The translations under genes were made by a program, and so were the position numbers. A stretch of 64,000 bases of DNA from Wuchereria bancrofti (lineage: Eukaryota; Nematoda; Chromadorea; Rhabditida; Onchocercidae), in contig SSBO01000007.1 of the NCBI GenBank assembly GCA_005281725.1, forward strand, positions 6,309,415 to 6,373,414. The letters are read 5' to 3'. Within the stretch, counting starts at the first letter, position 1; the number at the start of each line of letters is the position of its first letter. Below the pieces are notes generated by a model. That model did not search any database, was not told where the DNA came from, and was given only the letters and a program-made list of their open reading frames with translations. Shown in pieces: positions 12,801-27,800 of the stretch.

Positions 12801-15800
12801 TAAATTATATTTGAAAAAGTAAAATTTATTATTACGCATTTGTTAATCAATCATTATTGTCAAAAATCAATCATTGTTGTCAAAAAGTCAATCATTATTG
12901 TCAGAAAAAAAGAAAAAAATGGGAAAGAAAAAATGTTATATTGTTTACAATCTACGTAAGTATCAAAAAAGTAATATAAAATTATTAAATGATGATTAAA
13001 TTTTAAGAAAGTGTGAATTTCATATTTTACAAACTTATTATGCTTAAAATGAATTGTTGCAAGTGTTTGTGGCTTTGTTAGCTTTGTTGATTTTGACATA
13101 TTCGTTGCAGAAAATGCAAAACTGAATGTTTGTTCATTAATTTCATTCCAATTAACGATAGCTTTTTCGAAAATTTCAGCAGTATTTAATACTAATATCG
13201 ATTTATCCGCAAAATATGCACCATTATCTAAATGTAGAAATTATCATTCATTTAATGAAAAAAAGAATTAAACAAGGTCATAGATTTAAAAAAGAGTAAC
13301 TTTAACAAAGAATAATAATATATGATTCCAATGAAATAAAATACGAAATCTGCAAAAAATTTTTTAATTTAATGAATAATTTTTTTTTTTGGATACAGTT
13401 TTTACATAGAACAAAATGAGCAATTTGATTTTCATAGCTTATGAATAATTTACATATGATATAATTGATCTAAAGCTTCCCTGTTAATTGCATTCAAAAG
13501 AAGATGAAAGTAAAGATTGAATTAAATCAGTAAACAATTTGCGCAAATGTCTTCTTCATCTCTTGCAGTAACAGAGAAATAAATTTTAAAAGAATATTTA
13601 ATATGCAATATCATTGTGGCAGTGTAATGCGCGAAATAGACGATAAGACAGATAATGCGCGAAATAAACGATAAGACAGATAATGCGCGAAATGAATGAT
13701 AAGGCAGATAATGCGCGAAATGAACGATAAGGCAGATAATGCGCGAAATGAACGATAAGGCAGATAATGTGCGAAATGTATGATAAGGCAAATAATGCGC
13801 GAAATAAACGATAAGGCAGATAATGTGCGAAATGTATGATAAGGCAGATAATGTGCGAAATGAATGATAAGGCAGATAATGCGCGAAATAAACGATAAGA
13901 CAGATAATGCGCGAAATGAATGACAAAAAAAAATTATGCGCTAAATGAAGATACAATATGACTAAATGAATTATCAGATAGTATAATGAACTAAATTAAT
14001 AATTAAATAGAAAATGCGCTGAAACTGATTGCATTTCAATGATTAACGTTCAGCAAAATTACATTGAACAGAAAAGTCAGAAAATAAAAGGATTAGTTAG
14101 AAAATTAGGAAAAATTAAAAAAAAAGTGAGGTAAAAAATAAATCCGGATAGTCTTAGTTATCCGTAATAGCCTTAATCATCCATATCAAAAATTAGGAAA
14201 AATTAAAAAAAGTGAGGTAAAAAATAAATCCGGATAGTCTTAGTTATCCGTAATAGTCTTATTTATCCATATCAATACTCAAATTTTAATTCCAACATTA
14301 ACAAAAAATAGTTAATTGATATATTTATTTTATATAAATTTGATAATATACACAAACCTTCATCACAATGTTCACCGTAGTAGGAAGTTCGGGCGCAATT
14401 ACAACTGATAATATTTTCGGCATTTTTTGTCTTTGTCCATTGTACCAAACAGTGACCACCATTTTTGCATAAATGTTCAATTTTATGGCAACCCAAATCA
14501 CAACCATATTTGATCATACCTTTAAAACTTTTAAAATTATCTTTGAAAGAAAAAGGAAATGTTTTCTAATTTTTAAAAGAACAAGTTAATGATTAAAGTG
14601 TCATTGATTAATTTTATTTAAAATTCACTAGAAGAAATGAAAAAAAAAAAAAGAAATTGCTTACATTAATATTACTTTTACACTTACTTTATATTGGCAT
14701 TTTGTATAATCTCATGTGATTGCCAAATTTTACATCAATTTTGTAACAAACAAATTTTGAAATAAAAAAAGCTAAGAGAGGAAAATTAGCATAAATTATT
14801 TCAATTGTATCCGTAATTAGATCATTCTATCTGATCACAAACATTTACATCAATTTGACTTGAATCATCATCGTCTTCCAATATTTTCAAATGAATTACT
14901 TGTTTGAATTAAATTATTTTTATATTCAATATATTTTAAGAATAGCTAAATAATATAGTGAATGCTTTGTTTTGCTTAAATTTCAAGTTTTTTTTCTTTA
15001 ATGTTTTTCAACCTGATTTAGTTGGATAATGAGACCAATAATATTGATTACGCATATCAATTATTTTTCCACCAATCATTAAACCACGCATACAACCAAG
15101 CAAATTTGGTATAGTCGATCGATAAATTGGTTCCAAATTACCGAAATGAATTTCGGTTGGTACACCAGCAACGAATAATAAAACATATGAATGATTGAAA
15201 GTAACACCTTGTTCAGTTATTGGTGAAACCGGTGGTTGTATAATATCTAAAATTTTCAGCAAAAAGTAAGAAATTTGCAAATTTTTTCCATTCCTAATTG
15301 ATATTAATGATAAGGAATTTTCTTGAAACTAATAATTTTTAAGCATCTAAATTTGATATATTGAAATTTTTAATTTAATGAAAAAGTGAAATTTCAAAAG
15401 AGTAAAATGTAGTAAATTACCATTCATATCATGACTGACTTTGAATTTTTTAATGAAATTATTGGAAAGAATTCGTTCACCAGTAATTTGACATATTTCA
15501 TCATTAACATTTAATTCAATCGAATCGGACCATTGAAATATCATCACTTGAATCCATTTCATTCGATTATATTCTACAGTGCAAAAAATTCCTTTTTCTC
15601 AAATTAATCCAATTAATGATTATTTGAATTTTTTTGGTATAAAATTTTAATTGAATATTATAACGTATAATATTTGTGATTTTTTTTAGCTACTCTATTC
15701 TGATGAATGCATGTTAACGTATTTATGACAATAAAATCTTAATTTAGTAATAATTTTTCTCCCAAATATGTACTTATAATATCATTTGTTGTTAGAAATT

Positions 15801-18800
15801 AATTTATTAAATTATTAATTGGACATTCGGAAAGTTTCGATATGAAAAACAATAATATTTCATAATGAAAGTTCTCCTAATTCAATTATTTTTTATATTA
15901 TTTCAAATTTTATTTACCATTTCCAATTTTAGCAATAACTTCACAACGATGAATTGTACGATTGAAATTGAGCGTTAATACCATGTGTGAATGGTCGGAT
16001 AAATGCACCTGTTATAATTATTAATGATTTGAATTTTTCAAAAAAAAAAAGGATTAATACTGTTTGCTTTTCTTTTTTTTTTCTGAAATTTCAAAATTAC
16101 TTCTCTGTAATTTGCTGCTGTACTTATAATAAATAAAATATTAATATAACTGAACATAATAAGAAATGAAAAATAAATAATTCAAAGTATATATACTTTG
16201 ACATTTTGAAATGTAAATTGAAGAGAAGTTGATCATATGCACTCGGATATCGTTGCAGTAAAAAATATCATAGCAAATTAATTGATATCATCATAAATGA
16301 GTGATAAATGATTTGATAAGAAAAAGGTGTTAAGAAAATTTGTAAAATTGAAATTTACACTAAAGTTGACCAACAATTATTGTGGAAAAGAAATGATCAT
16401 AATTAGATCACATGCTATTAGAAAGTTCAAACAAATATCTGAAGATGTTATCTGGAAATGCATTAAACGGAATAAAATGGTTACACCGGAATGTGTGAAA
16501 CAAGATTATAGTATGTTAGCAGGTAAAAGAGAAAAAAAGATGAGATGATTGGATTCATTACCGGAAATTAGTTTAGTAATCATTTCTTCTTACATTCGCA
16601 TTTCAAATGTTTCAAGTAGTGAAAATTTAAACTGTTTAATAGAAGACAAAAATGATAATAAAATGAATTGAGTGTTGGTTGTAAGCTATTATTTAAAAAT
16701 CATGTCGAAAGGAAAATTTCTCATTTTTGTTTGTCAATAAATAAAAGCGACTTAAATCAATTTATGAATAGATCGATTTATTGATTTATTAACTGATTAT
16801 CTGGCACTAATATAAACTTTTTTTCTGAACAGTAACATTTAATTTATTTTACAATTTTAATTGCAAAGAATAATTGTTTGAATTTCTTTAAGTCTTAATA
16901 AAAAATTTTAATTTGAAACAAAAGAGGAGGAAATTTGTATGAAACAAATGAAATTATATACCTGTAGGAAGTTATATAATTGATCATGAAGGTAAATGAG
17001 TAAAGCATCACGTTGATCAGTACGGAAACTGAATATAATCCGTTGCATCAGTGCTTTTGCAATAGTAATATTTTCAGCTTTCAGAAATGCTTCTTTCGAA
17101 TCATGAAAACTTACTTCTGTTCCATAATTAATGCCTTAAACTTTTCAATTTTTGTTTTTTGCTTGTAAAAAATTGATAAAATTATTTTACATGAGAAAAA
17201 GTTACAGAATTAATTTCATAAATAATAAAACATTATACTTCTATACAATTAATATTTTATGATCGAACGTTCCAAGTTAAAATTGCAAACGACTTTTTTT
17301 TGCAAAATACATAAAATTATAAAGTAATTATAAAGTGTCAATTATATTTCAGAAATTTAGAAAATTTGCAAAATTATTGCTAACAAATATTAAATAACTG
17401 CTGAAAAATTACTACGAAAGGTTATCAAATTATTTTTAGTGAATTGTTACTCTTATTGTAACAATTTTACTGTTACAGTTATGAAATTAAATCAGTTGTC
17501 ATCAATGAGTACCAAATTATTGTTACACTTAGCAGATTACTTATTACTTAGATGAAATCACTATTAATGTGTGTAAATATTTCGGAAGTAAAAAAGTTGA
17601 TGATTTAAATGTAAAGTTACTTAATCAATAATAAGAAGATTAGCTGCAAAAAGGACAGCAATATATAATGAAAAGAAGAGAGTTGAATAACATAAATGTA
17701 TTTTCACTAATTTATCAACTACTGACTTACACGAAATATTGAATGCAATTACGATTGTGGTTAAGAAATATTTTTACATTCCTTTTTGCATCGTTTTTTT
17801 TTTTATAACTGATTATTTATTATAACCATTAAATTCGAATTTGTTGTTAAAATTTAATTTTATAAAATAGCACAATTTTTTTTGCTCTATTTTTATAGAA
17901 TAAGTAAAAACTATCGTAGTAGAAATGATAAAACTACATATATACCATACTATTAGCCTGACTGTTACATATGTACCGTATAGCACATATACCGTACTAC
18001 TAACTTGACTATTACATTATTGACCATACTACTGACTATTAGATATGTACCGTACTATTAACCTGATTTACATATTCACCGTACAATTAGCTTTACTACT
18101 ATGTACATAACTTGCTATTATCTTGGCTATCACATATATTGTATTACCAACTTGACTACTATGTAGCTACCGTACTGTAAATTATATCGTTTCCACATGC
18201 AAATGATACAGTAATTTATATTAAGAAAAAAGATATCAATAAAGTTATATTAAGAACGAACATATCAATAAAACTAACTATTTTGACATAAATGTCCCGA
18301 ATGTACGATAGCATTCTTACAAACACAACGTACTGTATCAGTTATAAAATCTTCCTCACAACGACTTTCGTGTTGGCAATGATGTGATTCACATTTGTTT
18401 GTGCATTTACCACGAAAAGTTTGATCCACTTCTTTCAGTGTATCATTTAAAAGTAATTGACGAATACAACCCAAAAACCCATCACGGCCACTGAAAAATA
18501 GAAAAAAAAAGCGGAAATAAAATTTGATTTAAGATTTTGAACAATAAAATTCATTTCTTTAGTAATTTCCCAATTTCAAGATATTGGCAAAAATTATAGG
18601 TTAAAAGTTTTCATCTTACTGTTAAATCATTAAATTTATATGTATATGTGACAGTATTCCACTTCATTTTCTCTATTTGCTAAAATTGAACATTTCGAAT
18701 TATGAACTCTTTTTTACCATAATAACATTTCAATCATTTTTTTTATATTTTAAATATTTAAATAAATGATTATTTTGTAGTTGTACATATTAATTTACTT

Positions 18801-21800
18801 ACCCACCAATACTTAAGTGTGTACTGCTAAATGTATGATGCTTAATTACTGCTGTTATTACTGTATCATCTACTGAAAATCGTACTGATCCATCACGAAT
18901 ATCAACAATAATCCGATGCCAGTATCCATCATTTTTTCTTCAAAATTAATAGTTCAATTCATCAATATACCATATACAGCCGTTTTATTTCTTCTTTTTT
19001 CTGTTGTTTACAGAGTTTATTTTTAAAGAACAAATTTTGTTGTTTTTTTCTTGAATTTCAAAAAAAATTTTATTACTTTCAGAAATGTCCTTCATAAGGG
19101 CAAGTAAGATTATTACAAAAACAAGCTAATTTTTATTTGATATTAAAAAAATTACGCTATAAGCAAATAAAAAATCTGAAATATTTCAGAGAAAAAAGAT
19201 TTTTTTCCAATATTTTGGTGAAAAAAAAACTTTTTCTTGCACAAAAATTCTTGTACACAATATATTAATAATAATTTCAATAATCATCTCAATTATTGCA
19301 TTTATGAAATCTTTCTTCTATTGAAACAAAATTTCAGATCAAATAATTTCACTTTTTTGTTCTCTATTCGGAGTGACAAAAATCTTAACAATAAATATGT
19401 ATACAAATTAAAAAAACAAAACAAAATACAAACCTTGATTGTGGGATAAGTGATAAATTAATTTGATTATCAATTTGTAAATAAAATGTTCGCTCCAACA
19501 TTGTAATCGTAATGAATGCATCATTTGATGAAAGTAATGTAGCACTTTCAAGATAGGTGCGAAATTCAAAACTTAACATATTACCGTTCCAAATTCCAAT
19601 TTCTGCGGCGCTAAACTGTTTTCGAATTGTCATTGTATATGCATCAGATTGACCAGCTAAAATGAATATTAGAATGATGGAAATGGAATATTTGTACAAA
19701 AGAATTAATTTGTTGCAATTGTTTCCATAAAATCGAGATTGAAATTATGTGATTTCTTTTTTTCTTTATTTAATTTCATCTTTTTTATTTAAATACGCAA
19801 ATACAAATGTTACAACATTTTTTTTACATTTATTTTATAATTTAATTTGAATTATAATTAGTGGACTTTATTTTTGTTATGAAAATAGTGAACGATAGAA
19901 AGATCATTAGGAAGGAAAGTTAGTTATATTAGCAATCAAATTATTTAAATTAGTTTATTCAGTATATGCATTTGTAAAGCTAATCAATAGTTATCATTTT
20001 GAGCAAATCTGACTTATCGCTATAATTATCATTTCTTCTTAAATCTTATTCATTGCTATTATAAAGCTTGCAATTTTGAGCATTGTATAAATTAAAATAA
20101 AGTAAAATGGAGTCAGAAATAAAATAGTAATAAAATAAATAAAATATAGCAATAAAATAGGATGACAAACTTGAAATTAAAAATTATAATAAATAGTTGT
20201 ATTTTTTGGTTAAATTTCCTTCCTTTTTTTTTGTTTAAAAAAACTGTTAAAATACTTCATAAATTATAATAAAATAAATTTTAAAAAATTTTGCTTAATT
20301 TATGCATTAATGAATAAAATGATAGTGTAACATCTACCACTTCCACTACAAATCAATGGATCAAGTGTCATATAGCCTTTATCAATTGATGGATCACTTA
20401 ATCGATAGATGCCACGAATTGGCACTTGATCACCTGTCATTAAACCATAATCACTTGTGGTACCGCCATTGTCACAATTACATTCTGAAAAAAAGAACAT
20501 ATACATTCCATAAAATAAGAAGTAATAAAAAAGTAAAATAAACAATAGAAATTAATTTCTTAACTTTCAAAAATTGCTTAAATTTTTATTCATTTTTCTT
20601 TTTCAAAAAAATATAAAACCAAAATTAAATTTTGCGCAGTAAATAGTAAATGATTTGATAGTAAAATTCATCATGCAATTTCATCACCTCTTCATGTCTT
20701 ATCGAATAATGTCCAATAGAAAAAAAAAAAAAGAAGAGACATATAAATGCCTAAAAGTAAGTGACTAAGGAAGGTTAAATTATGTCAGATTTAAATTAAA
20801 ATTAAAATGTTAAAAATATTAACAGCACTGTATTAAATGGTCAAATAATATTTTACATTATGTAGGATTTAAATTAAAATTAAACGAAGAAATAATCTTG
20901 CTATTTCTCCAAATAATAAATAATATGAAACTTTGTCTTTTCCCTTTTTTTAATTATTTAAAAAAAAAACGCTTACTTGAACATTTGTTGTTATCACAGG
21001 GACATGTTCCGTTAATTCCGCCAAAACCGCCAAAGAATTCATTTGAGATTGATGTAAACCATGTTTTCATTTCATCAAATCTATAAAAGCTTTCATACAT
21101 TTCATTTTGAATTTGTTTATACTTCAATAAAAATTTTGCTAATATTCGTAAAATTTTAATTAGAATTTTAATTATTTTTAGCTAATCATATCAAATAGTT
21201 TAAGCGAGAATATTTCATGAATATTCTTACTATTTGCAAAATTTGTTGTTATTTTTTCTCTTTTTTTCTTTAATCAAAATTTGTTCATTGTTTATAAGGA
21301 AATTTTTTTTTTTATGAAATTTGAATATTTTAACAATGAAATAAGTAATAATCAGATATCAGTGAAAAAATATAATTATAAATTATACCTCAAAGGTGCC
21401 ATACGACAACTGTATCGCACTACTTGTGAACAGAATTCGGAATGTTTTTTCAAACTTTGCAAAAGTTGATCATTGAATAATCTTTAACAATATTAAATTT
21501 AATTAAAATTCGAAATTTTTTCTTTTTTCAAGGCTTAACAAATGTTTGATGTAGAAGAAATGATTTTTTTTTTTAGAAATAATTGATATCTGAAAAAAAT
21601 AAAGTAAATTTGTCAAAATTTAAGGGATTTTTTTTCTGAAACTTACTTATAATTAACTATCATATGAATATCACCCAAATCTTTGCTATGAATTATCATA
21701 TTATTGGGCATATTGTGTGTAACGATTGTTTTACCATTTTCACAATAAGCATATGTTTCCGGTAATGATCCGGAACCATCAGGATCAATAATATACATTC

Positions 21801-24800
21801 CGGATATTGTATTACCATTACGAAATATTTCATCACAATTCCATGGTAAAAGTGCTTAAATAAATACTGAATTATAAATGACAATAATAAAAATGTAGAA
21901 AAATAAATATGAGATAGTTTATTTTTATAAATAAATTTCAAAAAATTTTTACAAAAATATTAATTACATATTTATATTTAAATTAATTCGGGTTTTATTT
22001 AAATTTTTAAATTTTAATTCCACAAATATGAATTGTGTTTGAATTTAGAAAAAGATTTTTATGAAAACTTACAAAATTGACAAGATGCACCAATAAAACC
22101 TTTACGACATATGCAAATAGGCAAATCATTTTCTTTTATACATTCGATAGAATTTTTACAACTTACAGCTTCGTCATTTTCACAAAATTGTTTCGTTGGT
22201 AACTCTGACAAAGAAAAATGAAATAATTTTGTTTTTTATTTTTTAGTTTTTAGTAAAATAATTTTTTTTTTGGTTATTTGAAATTTTTTGATTCTTTTTT
22301 TCCCCAAAATTTTCTTAAAATTTTGACGTAAAAATACGTGATAAGAATTCGGTGATAAGAAATAATAATATTTGAAACGATATTAGAAAAAATGGTATTG
22401 TAAAATGGTATTAGAAATGTTTTTGCAAAAATTTATTATTGTACTGCAAAGTTTAAAAAAATTAGTAATATTTTAATTATCATTAAAAAAGTTCATTTGA
22501 AAATTATTACATTGTTATATTTCTAGTAGGATTTTTTTTTGAATATAAAAATAAGTAAATCGAGAAGTCAGTGATAAGAAATAGTAATATCACTATGATG
22601 TTTACTGTATGTAAAAAGAAGTAAGAGTAATTTATTCGATTTAAGAACAACTTCATTAGACGTAAAGTTAAGTGAAATTAATTGAGGTAATTATAGAAAA
22701 TAATTTTTAAAAAAGAAAAAGAAAAAAAGCTGAATAACTATGACGATAGAAATTATCAAAAATATCAAAATATCAGAAATAATCATCTTTAATATTTTTA
22801 CTTCGCTTATCTTTTTTTTTAAATAAATATGAAGCAATTTTAAATTTTAGGTAAAGTAAAAAAGTAGTAATCAAAAAAAAAAACAATAAGAAAACAAAAA
22901 CAATCAAAATTAATAGTAATTGCATATTATTGCTCCTAATCGATAGCATAATTAATGAGTAAAAATTTGCAGTAAACTTCTAACAATTAATTTTCAACAG
23001 TGTAAGAAATAAATTTAAAGCCAATTTTAAAAAAAAAAATTAATTAAAAGAAGTATACAATAATAATTATAATCGTTTTTATGGCTGAAACAAAGCAAAA
23101 ATTTCACATACCTGTAACCTTCCGTAGAACATCGCCTTTAAATGCAACCTGAATTGAAATTTAGCTTTTCAAATGTTTCAAATGCTTAAAAATTGATTTA
23201 GGTTTTTCGTTAATTTGAACTTTTTTCTTTTTCTTTGTGAGACAAAAAAAATTCGTTTACTTATTTTATTTCATTTATAATAGATAATAATTAGTTGTAT
23301 TTTTTGTTTTTTTTTTAACGTATAGAACAACTAAAATTACTTTAAAAAAGTTTTTGGCTCTTTTTTTCAACTTGTAAAAATGTTTAACGATTTCGCGCAA
23401 TTGATGATATCATTTTATCAAAATTTTAGCTAATAAAATCATTTCCGACATTTAGTATGATTAACATATATTATTCAAAAGAATTAAAAATTAGTAAAAA
23501 TTTGATTACAATTATTTTAAAATTAATTCCAGTCTTATTGATTAAAATTGCCTAGCTCATCTGTCTTATCAAATTTCTTTGAATTATTTGTTAGTTTTAA
23601 CCTTCATTTATTTGTTTTAATGATTTTCAAATACATATTCAAATTTATAACCAAATAAAATTTCATGTTCTAATTCATTTACCTGTTCATCCGTAATTCC
23701 ATCCAGCAATTTTGTTTCAATAGCAGGTAAAATTCCAATTTTTGATTCTGTTACGGAACTATTTCTATCACAATTTTTCAGTTCCGTATTTGCACTTACC
23801 TATAATATAGTACTTTCACCAAACATTTATTACAGTTCCTTTATTATGAGGAATGAAATTTAGTTATACCTTTTGTGAACCTTTAGTATATCCATCGATT
23901 ACGTCAAAATAATCAACGTAAATTCCACGTAAACATCCAGACAAGCCAACCTCAATATCACCGGCGCAGAAAAATATTTCGTTATCAAATCTATTGAAAA
24001 ATGAGTAATTCCATTAAAATATGCTAACATTTGCAAAAAATATTTGAATTCAAAAAAAAAGTTAACATCAAATTTTAATTGTTGCATAATAAAAAAACGA
24101 AAGAAAAACATTTGATATATTTATTACACTTTTACCTGATATGATAATTCTTATCATCTGCACTCAAACTTGTTGATTTTGCATTACCATTAAAAGTCAT
24201 ATGAACCATATTAACATTGTATTCGAATTCCAATAAAATTTGATTAAATCTGATAAGAAGTATGAAATGAACAAAAAAACGAAAATCTAAATTTATTTGA
24301 AAAAAAGTAATTTTCAAACATTTTGATTGCAAATTCAAGTTGTCACATTTTAAATTTGACAAAACTAGTAATTTTGATAAAGCCGAATTTTAAAACTTTT
24401 AGTCAGATTCCAGTTAGCTTATCAGTTCTTTGAAATTATTGCCATTAGTAATAAATATTTTATGTTTATTGGTTGAATTATTTCAAAGATAGTCTTTTGA
24501 AAATTGCATAGCAAATGATAATTTTAACCTTGTAACACTTATTGTCAAGCAATGATGATAAATTTACCTATCACTATTAATAGTAACATTATCAAAACTG
24601 ATTTCGGCAAGATCAGCAATTGTTAATCGTAACTGTCCATAAATAAGCGCTAATTTTAGTTTACCAATTGGTTTGCTAGTTTCAACTGATAAAATTGTTC
24701 CATGAATTATTAAACCTTCATTTACATCAGTCTAAAAAAAAACAAAACAAATATTAATTATTGCTATATGCATTTTATTAAAATTTTTTCAAAACGCTTG

Positions 24801-27800
24801 ATTAGTCTAAGAAAATGAAATTACGTATGCATTTGTCAAATCGTATTCCATCTAATCTAGTTGAATATTTTATATTGCAAAATGTATGAATTGATGTTTT
24901 GATCTTTGTTTACTATTTGTTTATTATTATTATTTTCATTGCCATTACTACTATTATTACTGTCACTATTATTTTTATCGTTATCATTATTATTATTGTC
25001 ATTATTACTTTTGTTATTGTTATTATTGTTACCACTGTCATTATTTTGTTATTATTATTACTTATCAATATTATTGTTGTTATTGCCATTTACTAATCGA
25101 TTGAAAAATTATGATTATATTCGACACTTACTAATTATTTTTCCAAAAAAAAAAAATGGGATAAGAATTTTATTGTTACGTATTTTTTTTTCTTTTTTTT
25201 TTTGTTCTGCTCATTTTAATTTTACTTTAAAATCAATTGATATGATAGTTGGTTGTGATCCATTATCGTTCATCTTATATGAGATATATTGATCCCAGGA
25301 TACATTGATTGTTTTCATGACTAAAAGAAAAGCTTTTACTAAAAAAAAAGCTTCAAAAAAAATTTCCAAAAAAAAATTCAAAAAAGTTTACAACAAAATA
25401 AAAAAAAATTGAGAAATTTCGACAAACCTTCATCACATTGCTTTCCTGATTGATAAGTACCACGACAATCACATACAGTTGTATGAAATAAATCAATGCA
25501 TTTACCCTGAAAAAAATTTTTTTTTTTTAAAAAGGGATTTAAAAAATCAATAATGCAATCAAAAAATAACAAATAATTATTTTAACATATAACTTTGTTT
25601 AGGATTTGCTATCGTTTCTGTATTAGTAATGAACTTAAAAAGATTACAGAAATTGCTACATTAAATTGTCAAAATTACAGTATGTCAGTTTAAACTAAAC
25701 AATTTTTCAAATAATTTAACTGTTATCATTAAACATATCACGCGTATAGCATATTATGATTACGTCAAAAATTCGACATGACGTGAACAGATTGCGTATC
25801 GATACAAATTAACAGTAGGATGAACAATTAGGTTTGTATCATTTTAATAAAATTTAAATTCAAAAAAAAAAATTAAACTTTATTGCACAATTCATTTGTA
25901 CAAAGCGTATCGCAATTATCTCTAATCATCTCAGAGCGTTTATTTTTTTCCAATTCGAACACAAAACGATTACCAACTGTTAAACCAACGATTGTAACAC
26001 AACCAATTATACTATTTAGTCCATCTATAATTCATCAATTTCTCACTTTTCAAAACAATTAATAAAAATATTAATATTATTATTAATAATAATAATAATA
26101 AAGTGATGATGATGTTGATAAGAATGATATCGGTAACAATTGAAAGGTAGTATTAAAGTAAAATTAAAATATTTTACATATTAGAAGTTGTTTTCAAACA
26201 ATTCGAAAAAATATTAAATAAATTACCGTTATTTCCGATTATAATCGCTAGTTGCATACGATTTTCAATTTTGACATCATCATTAAACTCATACGTATTC
26301 ATCGTTCCTTCACCATAAACCAATTTTAATATTTTCCTTTCCAAATTTAATTGAATTGACATCGAATATTCTTTGCCATTATTTACACCTAAATTTTTTT
26401 TTTTTTTTTAATCGGATAAAAATATACAACTCTCTTTTAAAAGTAAACATCAAAAGAAAGTAAACTTTTTTTTTTCTTTATTTTACAGAAAAGAAAAAAT
26501 TTTTAGGATTCAATTTTTAAGTGAGAATTTTTTCTTAATGCTTCTCCTACAAATATCTTTTCTTTTTATCTGTTTCTTTTTCTTTCTTTTTATTTTTCAT
26601 TTTTACTTTTTTTTTTTGTTGGAGCTGAGAAATTTGCCAAACAGAACAGAAAAATTATTTGTGGCAAAATATTAAATTATGAAAATCTCACAGAATTATA
26701 TCCAAGTCTCTGGGTAATAAATTTGATTTATTATGATAATAAAGCAAACCGGGTAATTGCTTCCTTATTTTTCTGATAAGCTTCCTTTGATTGTTAACTA
26801 AATCAACAGCAACCGCTGCATTATCAACATATGCAGATAACTAAAAAGAAAAAAAAAACATTAATTAATTGATTAATTATTTGAAAAACTAAAATTTATT
26901 TTTTATTAAATTAAATTATTTCAAATTTATTTTATTAAATTTATATTCATCTATATTTGGTATCCAATATTTCATTGCAAGAACAACCGGATAATCTTGA
27001 TAACTGCACCTTATGTCGGAATTAAAAACTTCATTTCCGAAATTTTTTGGAAACTTTATATTGGAAATGAAATAATCTTGATGAAGTGAAAAAATTTTGT
27101 TGCGAAGAAAAAAAAATTTTTTTTAACACCGTTGTAAATCTAAATCAGATATTTCTTATCTGACCTTCTTAAATGTCTAAATTTACGGTTGTCTTGATAA
27201 TTTTTTTGAATTAAAAAAAAAAATTTATAGCCTAAAGAAAATAATTTCAGTGCTTGAAATCTGAAATAAAAGAATAACAAAATAATTCAGTAATTAAGAT
27301 AAATTGCTCTAAAAGAAAAATTCCAAAGTATATTAAAAGTAATTTAATTTTTCAGAGGTAAAATTTCCAAACAAAAGTTGTATTTTATAATTAACTCATT
27401 TTTTCTTCTCTTGGAAAATTTTTTAAATGAAACAGATTTAAAATAAAGAGTAATTAACGGGAAATTGCTATTAACTATTGTTAGTTTTACTTATTTCCAC
27501 GTAATCCTTCTTAAAAAAAAAAAGAAAAAAACTGTTTCTAATTCCAAATGTACTATACTAATACCCTAATTAAAATTATTCATGGAGTTAATTACGAGAA
27601 ATATCATTACAACATACTTTTAATCTCAATCTTTAATAGCTCATTGACTGAGATTTCCCGGTGTAAACTATTTAGATATTAGTAATGTAAACAGTAATGA
27701 ATGAATCATATATCAAAACATTGCGATATTACATTTTTTCCTTTAATTATACGAAATGCTTTTAATTCATATCATTACCTTAATTCATTACCGTATCGTC

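Noticed and set aside
13629..13926. CRISPR-like array
   Set aside because: Units are head to tail with no unique spacers, in a eukaryotic intron.
13522..13956. 144-codon minus-strand ORF with repeating YFAHYLPYH-type peptide
   Set aside because: It is the 28-base minisatellite read in one frame (three units = 28 codons). It has no start context and lies inside an intron.
24899..25292. Hydrophobic plus-strand ORFs that look like membrane proteins
   Set aside because: They come from ATT/GTT simple sequence in a receptor intron and partly overlap exon 7 on the other strand.
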